Shown: one piece after another, positions 30,743 to 40,399 of the stretch
How the letters are laid out: the number at the start of each line of letters is the position of its first letter
Position numbering within the stretch: the first letter of the stretch is position 1
Assembly (NCBI RefSeq): GCF_000633255.1
Contig: NZ_AYMJ01000021.1
Location: 1 to 64,000 of the forward strand
From: Pseudomonas sp. H1h
GTDB lineage: Bacteria > Pseudomonadota > Gammaproteobacteria > Pseudomonadales > Pseudomonadaceae
Direction: 5' to 3'
DNA: 64,000 bases
Position numbers and translations under genes: made by a program
Notes under the pieces: model-generated
The model's input: the letters and a program-made list of their open reading frames with translations, nothing else
The model's database searches: none
Told to the model about the DNA's origin: nothing

Positions 30743-31105
30743 GGCTTTTTTTTCACACTGAAGAGCCCCTAACAATCAGGGCAAAGTTGTTGGGGAGTGC
30801 ACTGGTCAGGTAACCACCACCCAGGGATGCGACCCCCAATGAAAGCAAGCCCAAAAGCCCTTGGCGGTCGGTGGCCGAGTATAGACAGTTAGGCTACTAA
30901 TGACAACGCAATCACCTACCCCCAATAGCTGATTGCACAAGTCGCATAAAAGGCGTAAATGGCAGTCAATTTCGAGGAAAAAGTGCGCTTAAAGCCTTCT
31001 GGAGCAAGACTTTAGGCAAATTGACATTCGAATTTATCTCACTATAGTGGTGCGGGCCCTGCGTGGGGGGTCTGTCTGATGGTTCAAGCATAAATAGGAG
31101 GCCAC
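30743..31105. promoter_or_regulatory. Divergent sdhC / gltA control region
   Basis: A 363-bp gap between divergent operons. Toward gltA there is a clear sigma-70 promoter: TTGACA at 31021-31026, 16-nt spacer, TATAGT at 31043-31048, then AGGAGG before the gltA start. Toward sdhC the stretch of A/T at about 30745-30765 precedes the GTG. No Fur or Crc site was identified with certainty. Confidence 0.65.
31021..31048 (+). promoter_or_regulatory. gltA sigma-70 promoter
   Basis: TTGACA, 16 bases, TATAGT. This is the best housekeeping-type promoter in the window and lies 57 bp before the gltA start codon. Confidence 0.75.
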
Positions 31106-32395
31106 ATGGCTGACAAAAAAGCGCAGTTGATCATCGAGGGCGCAGCCCCCGTCGAGCTGCCCATTTTAACCGGCACCGTTGGTCCCGATGTAATCGATGT
31201 TCGGGGCCTGACGGCCACGGGCCGCTTCACTTTCGACCCGGGTTTCATGTCGACCGCCTCGTGCGAATCGAAGATCACCTATATCGACGGCGACAACGGC
31301 ATTCTGTTGCACCGCGGCTACCCGATCGAACAGCTGGCTGAAAAGTCGGACTACCTGGAAACCTGCTACCTGCTGCTCAACGGCGAACTGCCGACCGCAG
31401 AACAGAAGGCCCAGTTCGTCAGCACCGTGAAAAACCACACCATGGTTCACGAGCAGCTGAAAACTTTCTTCAACGGCTTCCGTCGCGACGCCCACCCGAT
31501 GGCCGTCATGTGCGGCGTAGTCGGCGCCCTCTCGGCCTTCTACCACGACTCCCTGGACATCAATAACCCGCAGCATCGCGAAATCTCCGCGATCCGTCTG
31601 GTTGCCAAGATGCCAACCCTGGCAGCGATGGTTTACAAGTACTCCATGGGCCAACCCATGATGTACCCGCGCAACGACCTGACGTACGCGGAAAACTTCC
31701 TGCACATGATGTTCAACACCCCGTGCGAGATCAAACCGATCAGCCCGGTACTCGCCAAGGCCATGGACCGGATCTTCATCCTCCACGCCGACCACGAGCA
31801 GAACGCATCGACTTCCACCGTGCGTCTGGCAGGCTCCTCGGGTGCCAACCCGTTCGCCTGTATCGCCGCTGGTATCGCCGCACTGTGGGGCCCTGCCCAC
31901 GGCGGCGCGAACGAAGCCGTGTTGACCATGCTTGACGAGATTGGCGATGTGTCCAACATCGACAAGTTCATCGCCAAGGCCAAGGACAAGAACGATCCGT
32001 TCAAGCTGATGGGCTTCGGTCACCGCGTTTACAAGAACCGCGATCCTCGCGCGACTGTAATGAAGCAGACCTGCGACGAAGTACTGAAGGAACTGGGCAT
32101 CAACAACGATCCGCAACTCGAACTGGCCATGCGCCTGGAAGAGATCGCGCTGACCGACCCGTACTTCATCGAGCGCTCGCTGTACCCGAACGTCGACTTC
32201 TACTCGGGGATCATCCTCAAGGCGATCGGCATTCCAACCAGCATGTTTACTGTGATCTTTGCTTTGGCACGTACTGTTGGCTGGATCTCCCACTGGAAAG
32301 AAATGCTCTCCAGCCCGTACAAGATTGGCCGTCCGCGCCAGCTGTACACCGGCTATGAGTCGCGTGATATCACCAAGCTGGAAGACCGCAAATAA
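31106..32395 (+). CDS. gltA: Citrate synthase
   Basis: Condenses acetyl-CoA with oxaloacetate. The 429-residue protein is the hexameric, NADH-sensitive type of Gram-negative bacteria. Active-site residues are visible: His in [11 protein letters not shown], His in [14 protein letters not shown] and Asp in [16 protein letters not shown] sits before the ATG. It is divergent from sdhCDAB and followed by its own terminator. Confidence 0.98.
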   Translation: MADKKAQLIIEGAAPVELPILTGTVGPDVIDVRGLTATGRFTFDPGFMSTASCESKITYIDGDNGILLHRGYPIEQLAEKSDYLETCYLLLNGELPTAEQKAQFVSTVKNHTMVHEQLKTFFNGFRRDAHPMAVMCGVVGALSAFYHDSLDINNPQHREISAIRLVAKMPTLAAMVYKYSMGQPMMYPRNDLTYAENFLHMMFNTPCEIKPISPVLAKAMDRIFILHADHEQNASTSTVRLAGSSGANPFACIAAGIAALWGPAHGGANEAVLTMLDEIGDVSNIDKFIAKAKDKNDPFKLMGFGHRVYKNRDPRATVMKQTCDEVLKELGINNDPQLELAMRLEEIALTDPYFIERSLYPNVDFYSGIILKAIGIPTSMFTVIFALARTVGWISHWKEMLSSPYKIGRPRQLYTGYESRDITKLEDRK

Positions 32396-32431
32396 GACCT
32401 GTCTTGCGATAACGTCTTGAGTTGTGTCGGG

Positions 32432-32470
32432 AACGGCCTCTATTTATATAGGGGCCGTTTTTGTTTGTTT
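32432..32470 (+). terminator. Rho-independent terminator of gltA
   Basis: A 12-bp stem (AACGGCCTCTAT with one G-T pair) and a 4-nt loop, followed by TTTTTGTTTGTTT. Confidence 0.9.
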
Positions 32471-32484
32471 GGGATTTGGGATTT

Positions 32485-33293
32485 GGGATTTGGGAGCATA
32501 TCCGTTGCTGCGGGTGGTGCCGCTGGCGGTTTCGCTCTTACAGCGAGTCCCTTTTTCAAACGCCAAAAAGGAACCAAAAGGCTTTGCCCCGGCGTACGGC
32601 ACTTCGCTGAGGCTCAGTGTTCCCTCGCTACGGTGCCCATCAGGGGGCATCGCCTACGGTTTGCTTCGCTGCACCTCCTCTCGATGTATGCGGCTTCGCC
32701 GCATGGCGCTGCGCGCCTACCTCCTGATGGACACCTACGCTCGGCCTGCCGAAGGGGCCTGAAGATCAAAAACCCCTCACCCTAGCCCTCTCCCGGAGGG
32801 AGAGGGGATTGATCGAGTTGTTTGGGGGAGGTACGCCGACATGCGATACCGCGTAGAACTCAGGCTTTGAAAAGCACATAAATCGGCCCCCTCTCCCTCC
32901 GGGGAGAGGGCTGGGGTGAGGGGCGAATCCACCACCAATCCAAAACCGAGCACGCTGTTGCTCCTCACCAATCAACAGGATGAGCGTTAGCTCGGCTGCA
33001 GCTCTTGATCTGTAAGGCGACGTCGGAAGGCTGAGTGGAGGGGTTCATCCGGGGGTGGGAGCGCAGCGACCGTTTGGCGAAGCCAGACACAGCGAGAGGA
33101 GGTGCAGCGAAGCAAACCGGAGGCGCTGCGCCCGGATGGATCCCGGAGCGAAGGAACCCCGAGCCTCAGCGAGCGGGCCGGACGTAGGAGCAAGCCTTTT
33201 TGGTTACTTTTTCGGCGCCTGGAAAAAGTGACCCGCCGTAAGGGCGGAACCCTAAGCCGCCGTTACCACAACAACGGATATGTACCCATTCCC
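32485..33293. repeat. Large imperfect inverted repeat (arms of about 285 bp) with a nested smaller inverted repeat
   Basis: Outer arms at about 32485-32770 and 33000-33293 are imperfect reverse complements. Shared blocks include CATATCCGTTG, AAGGAACCAAAAGGC, CGCTGAGGCTC and GGTTTGCTTCGCTGCACCTC. The centre holds a second inverted pair, 32772-32806 and 32887-32923, built on CCCCTCACCC and CCTCTCCC blocks. No ORF resembles a transposase. Such non-coding modules recur in Pseudomonas genomes; I cannot assign the family. Confidence 0.8.
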
Positions 33294-33332
33294 ACAAAAA
33301 ACACAGCCTGCCCGATAACCGCCCACAAAAAA

Positions 33333-33360
33333 AATGCCCCGGTCTCTCAACCGGGGCATT
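33333..33360 (-). terminator. Rho-independent terminator of actP
   Basis: An 11-bp stem (AATGCCCCGGT and complement) with a 6-nt loop and an eight-T run on the minus strand, 25 bp past the actP stop. Confidence 0.92.
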
Positions 33361-33384
33361 TCAGTCAAAACATGTAATCAGCTG

Positions 33385-35043
33385 TTAGTGCGAAACCGCC
33401 CCACTCGCCCCAAGGCCAGTCTGCGAACGCACAAACTGCGGGAAAAACAGCGCCCGCTCGTTCTCGGCCGCCGCCGACTTGTCAGTGATCGAGAAGAACC
33501 AGATGCCGATGAACGCAATGATCATCGAAAACAGCGCCGGGTACTCGTACGGGAAGATCGCCTTCTCGTGATGCAGAATCTGCACCCAAATGGTTGGACC
33601 AAGGATCATCAGCCCCACGGCACTGATCAACCCCATCCAGCCACCCACCATTGCACCGCGGGTGGTCAGCTTCTTCCAGTACATCGAAAGCAGCAGTACC
33701 GGGAAGTTGCAACTCGCCGCAATCGAGAACGCCAGGCCAACCATGAACGCAATGTTCTGGCTTTCGAACAGGATACCCAGGCCAATAGCCAGAACACCCA
33801 GTGCAATAGTGGTGATCTTCGACACGCGAATCTCATCCTTGTCGTTGGCCTTGCCCTTCTTGATCACGCTGGCATACAGGTCGTGAGACACCGCCGAGGC
33901 ACCGGCCAGCGTCAAACCAGCCACTACCGCCAGAATGGTCGCAAACGCCACCGCCGAGATGAAGCCAAGGAAGATACTGCCACCCACCGCGTCAGCCAGG
34001 TGCACCGCCGCCATGTTGTTGCCGCCGAGCAGAGCGCCCGCCGCATCTTTGAAGGCCGGGTTGGTGCTGACCAGCAGGATCGCGCCGAAGCCGATGATGA
34101 ACGTCAGGATGTAGAAGTAGCCAATGAAACCGGTTGCATACAGCACGCTCTTGCGCGCTTCCTTGGCGTCGCTCACGGTGAAGAAGCGCATCAGGATGTG
34201 CGGCAGGCCGGCGGTACCGAACATCAGCGCCAGGCCCAGGGAGAACGCCGAAATCGGATCTTTCACCAGGCCGCCCGGGCTCATGATTGCCTCACCTTTA
34301 GGGTGGACCTTGATCGCCTCGGAGAACAGCATGTTGAAATCGAAGTTGACGTGCTTCATCACCATCAGCGCCATGAACGAGGCACCGGACAGCAACAGCA
34401 CCGCCTTGATGATCTGCACCCAGGTGGTCGCCAGCATGCCGCCGAACAGCACGTAAAGGCACATCAGGATGCCCACCAGAATCACCGCGACATAGTAGTC
34501 GAGGCCGAACAGCAGCTGGATCAGCTTGCCGGCACCGACCATTTGCGCGATCAGGTAGAACGCCACCACCACCAGCGAACCGCAGGCAGACAGGGTGCGG
34601 ATCTGGGTTTGCCCGAGGCGATAGGACGCCACGTCGGCAAAGGTGTATTTACCCAGGTTGCGCAGGCGTTCGGCGATCAGGAACAGAATGATCGGCCAAC
34701 CCACCAGGAAGCCGATCGAGTAGATCAGGCCATCGTAGCCGGAGGTGAACACCAGCGCGGAAATCCCCAGGAAAGACGCCGCCGACATGTAGTCACCGGC
34801 AATCGCCAGACCGTTCTGGAACCCGGTGATCTTGCCGCCCGCCGCATAGTAGTCCGCGGCCGACTTGTTGCGCTTGGACGCCCAGTAGGTGATGCACAGA
34901 GTGGCACCGACGAACACCACAAACATGGCGATCGCAGCGACGTTGAGTGGTTGTTTGTGGACTTCGCCGGTCAAGGCGTCAGCGGCCCAGACTGCCGGAG
35001 CGAACGCTGCGATGCTCAAAAGAGCCAGTAGACGCCGGATCAT
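33385..35043 (-). CDS. actP: Cation/acetate symporter ActP
   Basis: Sodium:solute symporter family permease for acetate and related short carboxylates. From the ATG at 35043, preceded by AGGAGG, it has 552 residues: a signal-like first segment ending AVWA, then about 13 membrane helices. The SSS signature region is near [20 protein letters not shown]. Start and DUF485 stop overlap as ATGA. In many bacteria acs lies upstream of this pair; it is not in this window. Confidence 0.95.
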   Translation of the reverse strand: MIRRLLALLSIAAFAPAVWAADALTGEVHKQPLNVAAIAMFVVFVGATLCITYWASKRNKSAADYYAAGGKITGFQNGLAIAGDYMSAASFLGISALVFTSGYDGLIYSIGFLVGWPIILFLIAERLRNLGKYTFADVASYRLGQTQIRTLSACGSLVVVAFYLIAQMVGAGKLIQLLFGLDYYVAVILVGILMCLYVLFGGMLATTWVQIIKAVLLLSGASFMALMVMKHVNFDFNMLFSEAIKVHPKGEAIMSPGGLVKDPISAFSLGLALMFGTAGLPHILMRFFTVSDAKEARKSVLYATGFIGYFYILTFIIGFGAILLVSTNPAFKDAAGALLGGNNMAAVHLADAVGGSIFLGFISAVAFATILAVVAGLTLAGASAVSHDLYASVIKKGKANDKDEIRVSKITTIALGVLAIGLGILFESQNIAFMVGLAFSIAASCNFPVLLLSMYWKKLTTRGAMVGGWMGLISAVGLMILGPTIWVQILHHEKAIFPYEYPALFSMIIAFIGIWFFSITDKSAAAENERALFFPQFVRSQTGLGASGAVSH

Positions 35044-35351
35044 TGCTGAGCCTCCTTGAGAATCGCATTGTTCAGGTCGTCGAACTCGCCATTGGCGCGC
35101 CGTACGTAGATAGCGGTCAGGATGAAAGCCGAGACAATCAGGCCGACGCCGATCGGAATACCCCAGGTAATGGATGATTCGGGACTGATCTTGGCACCGA
35201 GCACTTGCGGCCCGTAAGCGATCAGCAGGATGAAGGCGGAGTAAAGCCCTAGCATGATCGCCGAGAGTATCCAGGCGAATCGTTCCCTTTTCTTCACCAG
35301 CTCCTTGAAGCGCGGGCTGTTTTGAATCGAGAGGTAAATGCTGTCGTTCAT
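35040..35351 (-). CDS. DUF485 membrane protein, ActP partner
   Basis: A 103-residue protein with two membrane helices (about 25-47 and 62-84) and a charged N-terminus ([14 protein letters not shown]). It belongs to the DUF485 (YjcH-like) family, nearly always encoded just before actP and probably an accessory of the symporter. It is coupled to actP by a 4-base overlap and starts after GAGGAT. Confidence 0.92.
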   Translation of the reverse strand: MNDSIYLSIQNSPRFKELVKKRERFAWILSAIMLGLYSAFILLIAYGPQVLGAKISPESSITWGIPIGVGLIVSAFILTAIYVRRANGEFDDLNNAILKEAQQ

Positions 35352-35545
35352 TGTTTTTATCCTCGCAGCACAGATTATTGTTGGAACGTATCCACTGTAT
35401 GCGGCTGCGGAACGGCTTCCAGACGACCTTAGTATTAGAACGACATGACACTTTCGCCAATTTTCGGACTGTAAAGAGCCGAAATAATCGGAAATGACCT
35501 CTCAAACAGCCACAACCCCTGTGAACCGCGCTGCGCCAGAAACAA

Positions 35546-35638
35546 ATGTGGGAGCGGGCTTGCTCGCGAAGGCGTCCTGTCCGTCAACAATCTGGTTGAC
35601 TGATCCGACGCTTTCGCGAGCAAGCCCGCTCCCACAGG
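35546..35638. repeat. Inverted REP pair
   Basis: GTGGGAGCGGGCTTGCTCGC from 35549 and its complement at about 35617-35636, between the binding-protein gene and the DUF485 gene. Confidence 0.9.
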
Positions 35639-35657
35639 GGCAGTGCTTTATCCGGGG

Positions 35658-36509
35658 TTATTTGGTCCAGTCGGCTACGCGATCCGGGTGTTTGGCGACC
35701 CAATCCTTGGCCGCGGCTTCAGGTTTGGCGCCGTCCTGAATCGCCAGCATGACTTCGCCGATCTCGTCTTTCGACGCCCACTGGAAATTCTTCAGGAACT
35801 TGGCCACTTCCGGGGCCTTGGTGGCGAGTTCCTTGCTGCCGATGCTGTTCACGGTTTCAGCCGCGCCATACACGCCTTTCGGGTCGTCGAGGAAGCGCAG
35901 TTTCCACTTGGCGAACATCCAGTGCGGCACCCAACCGGTGACGGCAATCGATTCGTTCTTCTTCTCGGCCCGGGTCAGCTCGGCAATCATGCCGGCGCCG
36001 GAACTGGCCTTGAGGGTGTATTTGTCCAGGCCATAATCCTTGATCGCCTGATCAGTCTTGAGCATCACGCCTGAACCGGCGTCGATGCCGACAATACGGT
36101 TTTTGAAGCTGTCGTCGGTTTTCAGGTCTTCGATCGATTTCGCTTTGACGTACTCCGGCACGATCAGGCCGATTTTCGCATCCTTGAAGTTCGGGCCGTA
36201 ATCGACGACCAGATCCTTGTTCTTCGCCCAGTATTCGCCGTGGGTGACCGGCAGCCACGCCGAGAGCATCGCATCGAGTTTGCCGGTGGCCACGCCCTGC
36301 CACATGATCCCGGTGGCGACGGCTTGCAGTTTCACGTCGTAGCCGAGTTTCTGCTTGATCACTTCGGCCGCCACGTGGGTGGTCGCAACGCTGTCGGACC
36401 AGCCGTCAACGTAACCGATGTTCAGGGTCTGTTTTTCAGCGCTGGCGAAAGTGGAGCTCATCGCAAGCACCAGAGCGGCACCTGCGCCTAAAAGTCGTCG
36501 CATCTTCAT
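35658..36509 (-). CDS. Periplasmic glycine betaine/choline/carnitine-type binding protein
   Basis: Substrate-binding protein of the OpuAC type, 283 residues from the ATG at 36509 (site GGGGAAG). The signal peptide ends near TFASAEKQ. The mature domain starts LNIGYVDGWSDSVATT and has aromatic residues expected for a quaternary-amine cage, e.g. in IMWQGV, SAWLPVTHGEYW and GWVPHWMFAKW. No permease or ATPase gene adjoins it, as with the orphan CaiX, CbcX and BetX of P. aeruginosa, which share one ABC transporter. The ligand is uncertain. Confidence 0.88.
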   Translation of the reverse strand: MKMRRLLGAGAALVLAMSSTFASAEKQTLNIGYVDGWSDSVATTHVAAEVIKQKLGYDVKLQAVATGIMWQGVATGKLDAMLSAWLPVTHGEYWAKNKDLVVDYGPNFKDAKIGLIVPEYVKAKSIEDLKTDDSFKNRIVGIDAGSGVMLKTDQAIKDYGLDKYTLKASSGAGMIAELTRAEKKNESIAVTGWVPHWMFAKWKLRFLDDPKGVYGAAETVNSIGSKELATKAPEVAKFLKNFQWASKDEIGEVMLAIQDGAKPEAAAKDWVAKHPDRVADWTK

Positions 36510-36838
36510 CGTTACTTCCCCGAAATGCTGCGCCCGACGGATGCCGGGCATCGTCAACGTATTGTTATGGTGCACAGCGCCCCCATCACGCCCGACCGCA
36601 AACTCGCTCGTACGACAGTGGAGTACTGACGCTTTCGATCATCAACCTGACGCCCGCTGCGACCTGCTCTGGCAACGACCTCAAGACAACGAGAAACGAC
36701 ATCAGAAAGCCATTAATCGCGTCTGAATAAATGACGCCAAATAATCCGCCCGAACTTTGCATGGGCAAATGATGCAGGCCACCAACCCGCGGATAAATGC
36801 AGGTAACATGCGTCGCTTTGCAGCCACTCGGCCTGATC

Positions 36839-38392
36839 ATGTCCGCGACTTCCCGCTTTCCGCTTGTTCCCTATTTCTTCGCTTGCCTGCTTGGCCTGTT
36901 TGCCCTTGGCGGTTTCTGGTACGGCCTCGGCAAACCGGTGATCCTGCCGGACGCTGCCACCCCGACGCACAAGTTGCAATGCGCCTCCTACACGCCGTTC
37001 GACAAGGATCAGTCGCCGTTCGACGTGCCGTTCAAGCTGCGTCCGGAACGTATGGACGCCGACCTCGCCCTGCTGGCGACACGCTTCGAATGCATCCGCA
37101 CCTACTCGATGACCGGTCTCGAAGCCCTGCCCGAGCTGGCGCGCAAGCACGGTTTGAAATTGATGATCGGTGCCTGGGTCAACAGCAACCCGGTGGACAC
37201 TGAAAAAGAAGTCGACCTGCTGATCGCCTCGGCCAACGCCAACCCGGACGTGGTCAGTGCGGTGATCGTCGGCAACGAGGCCTTGCTGCGCAAGGAAGTC
37301 ACCGGCGCGCAACTGGCCAGACTGATCAACAAGGTCAAAAGCCAGGTCAGGCAGCCGGTCACGTATGCCGATGTCTGGGAGTTCTGGCTCAAGCATCCGG
37401 AAGTCGCGCCGGCCGTGGATTTCCTGACCATTCACTTGCTGCCGTATTGGGAAGACGATCCGTCGAACATCGACGTCGCCCTGCAACACGTGGCGGATGT
37501 GCGTCAGGTGTTCGGCAACAAGTTCGCGCCCAAAGACGTGATGATCGGCGAGACCGGCTGGCCCAGCGAAGGCCGCCAGCGCGAGACCGCCCTGCCGAGC
37601 CGGGTCAATGAAGCCAAATTCATTCGTGGCTTTGTCGCGATGGCCGAGAAGGAAGGCTGGCATTACAACCTGATCGAGGCGTTCGACCAGCCATGGAAGC
37701 GTGGCAGCGAAGGTGCGGTCGGTGGCTACTGGGGCCTGTTCGACGCGGATCGTCAGGACAAGGGCGTACTCGCCGGGCCGGTGACCAACGTGCCGTACTG
37801 GAAGGAATGGCTGGGCCTGGGCGGGCTGATTTTCCTCGGCACGCTGCTGCTCGGCGGCCGGGTGCGCAGCACACAATCAGCATTGATCCTGCCGCTGCTC
37901 GGCGCGGTGGCCGCCTGCTCGATCGGCGCCTGGGGCGATCTGGCGCGGGTGACCACACGGTTTGCCGGCGAATGGCTGTGGGTCGGTTTGCTGACCCTGT
38001 TGAATCTGGCGGTGCTGGCGCATGCTGCGCTGACCTTGAGCAGCCGCCAGGGTTGGCGTGAACGCGCGTTCAATCTGCTGGAGCGACGCGCCGGTTGGCT
38101 GGTTGCCGTAGCAGGTTTTGCTGCAGCGGTGATGATGCTGGAGATGGTGTTCGACGCACGTTATCGCAGCTTCGCCAGCATGGCGTTCATTCTGCCGGCG
38201 CTGGTGTACGTGTGCCGTCCGGTCAGCGTGCCGCGCCGGGAAATCGCCCTGCTGACCTTTATCGTTGGCGCCGGCATTGCGCCGCAGTTATTTGTGGAAG
38301 GGTTGCAGAACCAGCAGGCCTGGGGTTGGGCGCTGGTGAGTGGGCTCATGGTAGCGGCGTTGTGGCGCTGCCTGCGGGTTCGCAATCGCTGA
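36839..38392 (+). CDS. Membrane-bound GH17 beta-glucan hydrolase/transglycosylase
   Basis: A 517-residue protein. One N-terminal membrane helix (about 9-29) is followed by a GH17 catalytic domain (about 45-310), then about seven membrane helices to the C-terminus. The acid/base is likely Glu147 (VGNEAL) and the nucleophile Glu238 (GETGWPSEG). Related pseudomonad and Azotobacter proteins are beta-1,3-glucan transglycosylases that branch or elongate laminari-oligosaccharides. It may modify cyclic or periplasmic glucans; no NdvB-like synthase is nearby. The ATG at 36839 was chosen because the membrane helix follows at once. Confidence 0.87.
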   Translation: MSATSRFPLVPYFFACLLGLFALGGFWYGLGKPVILPDAATPTHKLQCASYTPFDKDQSPFDVPFKLRPERMDADLALLATRFECIRTYSMTGLEALPELARKHGLKLMIGAWVNSNPVDTEKEVDLLIASANANPDVVSAVIVGNEALLRKEVTGAQLARLINKVKSQVRQPVTYADVWEFWLKHPEVAPAVDFLTIHLLPYWEDDPSNIDVALQHVADVRQVFGNKFAPKDVMIGETGWPSEGRQRETALPSRVNEAKFIRGFVAMAEKEGWHYNLIEAFDQPWKRGSEGAVGGYWGLFDADRQDKGVLAGPVTNVPYWKEWLGLGGLIFLGTLLLGGRVRSTQSALILPLLGAVAACSIGAWGDLARVTTRFAGEWLWVGLLTLLNLAVLAHAALTLSSRQGWRERAFNLLERRAGWLVAVAGFAAAVMMLEMVFDARYRSFASMAFILPALVYVCRPVSVPRREIALLTFIVGAGIAPQLFVEGLQNQQAWGWALVSGLMVAALWRCLRVRNR

Positions 38393-38414
38393 TCTCCAGA
38401 GGCCAATCTTGCCC

Positions 38415-38502
38415 CTTCGCGAGCAAGCCCGCTCCCACATCTGATCGGGTTCCTCCAGCTGGAACGCAATCAAATGTGGGAGCGGGCTTGCTCGCGAAGG
38501 CT
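38415..38502. repeat. Inverted REP pair
   Basis: GCGAGCAAGCCCGCTCCCAC at 38419-38438 and GTGGGAGCGGGCTTGCTCGC from 38476, between convergent genes. Confidence 0.9.
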
Positions 38503-38507
38503 GACGG

Positions 38508-38876
38508 TCAGGCGCTACGGGACGCCCGGACCAGGCGCAACCCGCCAATCACCAGCGCAAACACCGCTAACGTGGTGTTGTAAAGCGCCAGTGCCGGCAG
38601 CCCGAACACCAGCGCCAGCACCGCCAGCCACCACCCTGCCCGCCCGGGCAAGACAAAACCGAGCAGCGCCGTACCCAGCGCGGCCCAGCCCAGCACCTTG
38701 AAGTGAATCATCAGCCCCAGGTTCGAACGCACCGAACACTCCCAGCGGCTGGCCTCATCGACGCAGATGCCGACCCACTGCCCATCCTCCATGAAGCCAT
38801 AACGCGCGCCATAACTGGCCGCCAGCCATAACGGCAGCAGAACGAGCAACAGGATCACGGGCAAGCGGCGGGACAT
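38508..38876 (-). CDS. Small conserved membrane protein
   Basis: A 122-residue protein that I do not recognise. It has four hydrophobic stretches (about 5-20, 55-77, 80-97 and 98-113) and a short extracytoplasmic loop with two cysteines (GICVDEASRWECSV) between the first two. TTGGAG precedes the ATG. It is convergent with the GH17 gene. The pattern is that of small conserved pseudomonad inner-membrane proteins of unknown function. Confidence 0.7.
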   Translation of the reverse strand: MSRRLPVILLLVLLPLWLAASYGARYGFMEDGQWVGICVDEASRWECSVRSNLGLMIHFKVLGWAALGTALLGFVLPGRAGWWLAVLALVFGLPALALYNTTLAVFALVIGGLRLVRASRSA

Positions 38877-39100
38877 GAATCACTCCAATCTACGGAAATC
38901 GGCGGCCAGCTTAATCGGACTTGCACCGTTGGCAAGCACTAACAACTGTTAACTGGTCATCCGCGACGTGCAAAGTGTATCGTCCAGCTACTATTACCCC
39001 GAATTCTGCCTGTTTGGTGCCGCCGCATGGCACTTTGGCGCAAACCCGGTGGTCATAGCCTGCGAACCTCATTCGGCACCTTCCTCTAAGGGATCTAGTC

Positions 39101-40399
39101 ATGCTCCGTTCCTTGCGCTTCGCCGCGCTGTTCAGCGGCCTTATTCTGAGTGCGTCCGCACTGGCGGTGGATATCGATGCCGCCAGCTATGGCTATCCCC
39201 TGACCAACCCGTTCGAGGCGACCATCGCCACGACGCCGCCGGACCTGCGCCCGGAACTGCCGTCCAACGAGGACATCAACCAGTCCGACCACAGCATCAC
39301 CCTGCGCCCGGAACGGGCGTTCATCCTCCCGGACAACTTCTGGGCGGTGAAGAAACTCACCTACCGCATCGCCGAGCAGGACAAGCCGGCCCCGCTGATC
39401 TTCCTGATCGCCGGCACCGGCGCGCGCTTTGACAGCACGCTCAATGAATACCTGAAAAAGCTCTACTACAAGGCTGGCTACCACGTCGTACAGTTGTCGT
39501 CGCCGACCAGCTTCGACTTCATCAGCGCCGCTTCACGTTTCGCCACGCCCGGCATCACCAAGGAAGACGCCGAAGACATGTACCGGGTGATGCAGGCCGT
39601 CCGCGCGCAGAACCCGAAACTGCCGGTTACCGAGTATTACCTGAGCGGCTACAGCCTTGGCGCCCTGGATGCCGCGTTCGTCGCGCACCTGGACGAAACC
39701 CGACGCAGCTTCAACTTCAAGAAAGTCCTGCTGCTCAACCCGCCGGTCAACCTCTACACCTCGATCAGCAACCTCGACAAGCTGGTGCAGACCGAAGTCA
39801 AAGGCATCAATAACAGCACCACGTTCTATGAACTGGTGCTGGGCAAGCTGACCCGCTACTTCCAGCAGAAGGGCTACATCGACCTCAACGACGCCCTGCT
39901 CTACGACTTCCAGCAGTCCAAACAGCACCTGACCAACGAGCAGATGGCGATGCTGATCGGCACCTCGTTCCGCTTCTCGGCGGCCGACATTGCCTTTACT
40001 TCGGACCTGATCAACCGTCGCGGCCTGATTACCCCGCCGAAATTCCCGATCACCGAAGGCACCAGCCTCACGCCGTTCCTCAAGCGTGCGCTGCAATGCG
40101 ATTTCGACTGCTACCTGACCGATCAGGTGATCCCGATGTGGCGCGCCCGTACCGACGGCGGCAGCCTGCTGCAACTGATCGATCAGGTCAGCCTGTACGC
40201 CCTGAAGGATTACCTGCATGACAGCCCGAAAATCGCCGTCATGCACAATGCCGACGACGTGATCCTCGGCCCCGGCGACCTGGGCTTCCTGCGCAAGACC
40301 TTTGGTGATCGCCTGACCGTTTATCCGTACGGCGGCCATTGCGGCAACCTTAACTACCGCGTCAACAGCGACGCCATGCTGGAGTTCTTCCGTGGCTAA
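39101..40399 (+). CDS. Exported alpha/beta hydrolase-like protein
   Basis: A 432-residue protein with a signal peptide (cleavage near ALAVDI). A hydrolase fold is suggested by the oxyanion-type strand LIFLIAGTGARF, the nucleophile elbow GYSLGA (Ser185), and Asp/His candidates in HNADDVILG and YGGHCGNL near the C-terminus. It ends 8 bases inside mlaA, so they are co-transcribed. The pairing with mlaA suggests an envelope-lipid role such as a phospholipase or esterase; this is an inference from context. Confidence 0.78.
   Translation: MLRSLRFAALFSGLILSASALAVDIDAASYGYPLTNPFEATIATTPPDLRPELPSNEDINQSDHSITLRPERAFILPDNFWAVKKLTYRIAEQDKPAPLIFLIAGTGARFDSTLNEYLKKLYYKAGYHVVQLSSPTSFDFISAASRFATPGITKEDAEDMYRVMQAVRAQNPKLPVTEYYLSGYSLGALDAAFVAHLDETRRSFNFKKVLLLNPPVNLYTSISNLDKLVQTEVKGINNSTTFYELVLGKLTRYFQQKGYIDLNDALLYDFQQSKQHLTNEQMAMLIGTSFRFSAADIAFTSDLINRRGLITPPKFPITEGTSLTPFLKRALQCDFDCYLTDQVIPMWRARTDGGSLLQLIDQVSLYALKDYLHDSPKIAVMHNADDVILGPGDLGFLRKTFGDRLTVYPYGGHCGNLNYRVNSDAMLEFFRG

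Larger units (their letters stand above)
32396..33384. other. Gene-free 1-kb stretch between gltA and actP
   Basis: No credible gene is seen. It holds the gltA terminator, three tandem copies of the 7-mer GGGATTT (32471-32491), a large nested inverted repeat (32485-33293, listed separately) and the actP terminator. Confidence 0.8.

Noticed and set aside
32424-33377. Several 60-120 codon frames between gltA and actP
   Set aside because: They lie within the inverted repeat and low-complexity blocks and lack start signals or similarity to each other beyond the repeat itself.
35435-35635. Short frames over the REP pair near 35.6 kb
   Set aside because: Their translation is only the REP consensus (e.g. 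GAGLLAKAS), as seen wherever a REP is read in this frame, and no ribosome site is present. The opmB case differs because a true start and gene surround the REP.
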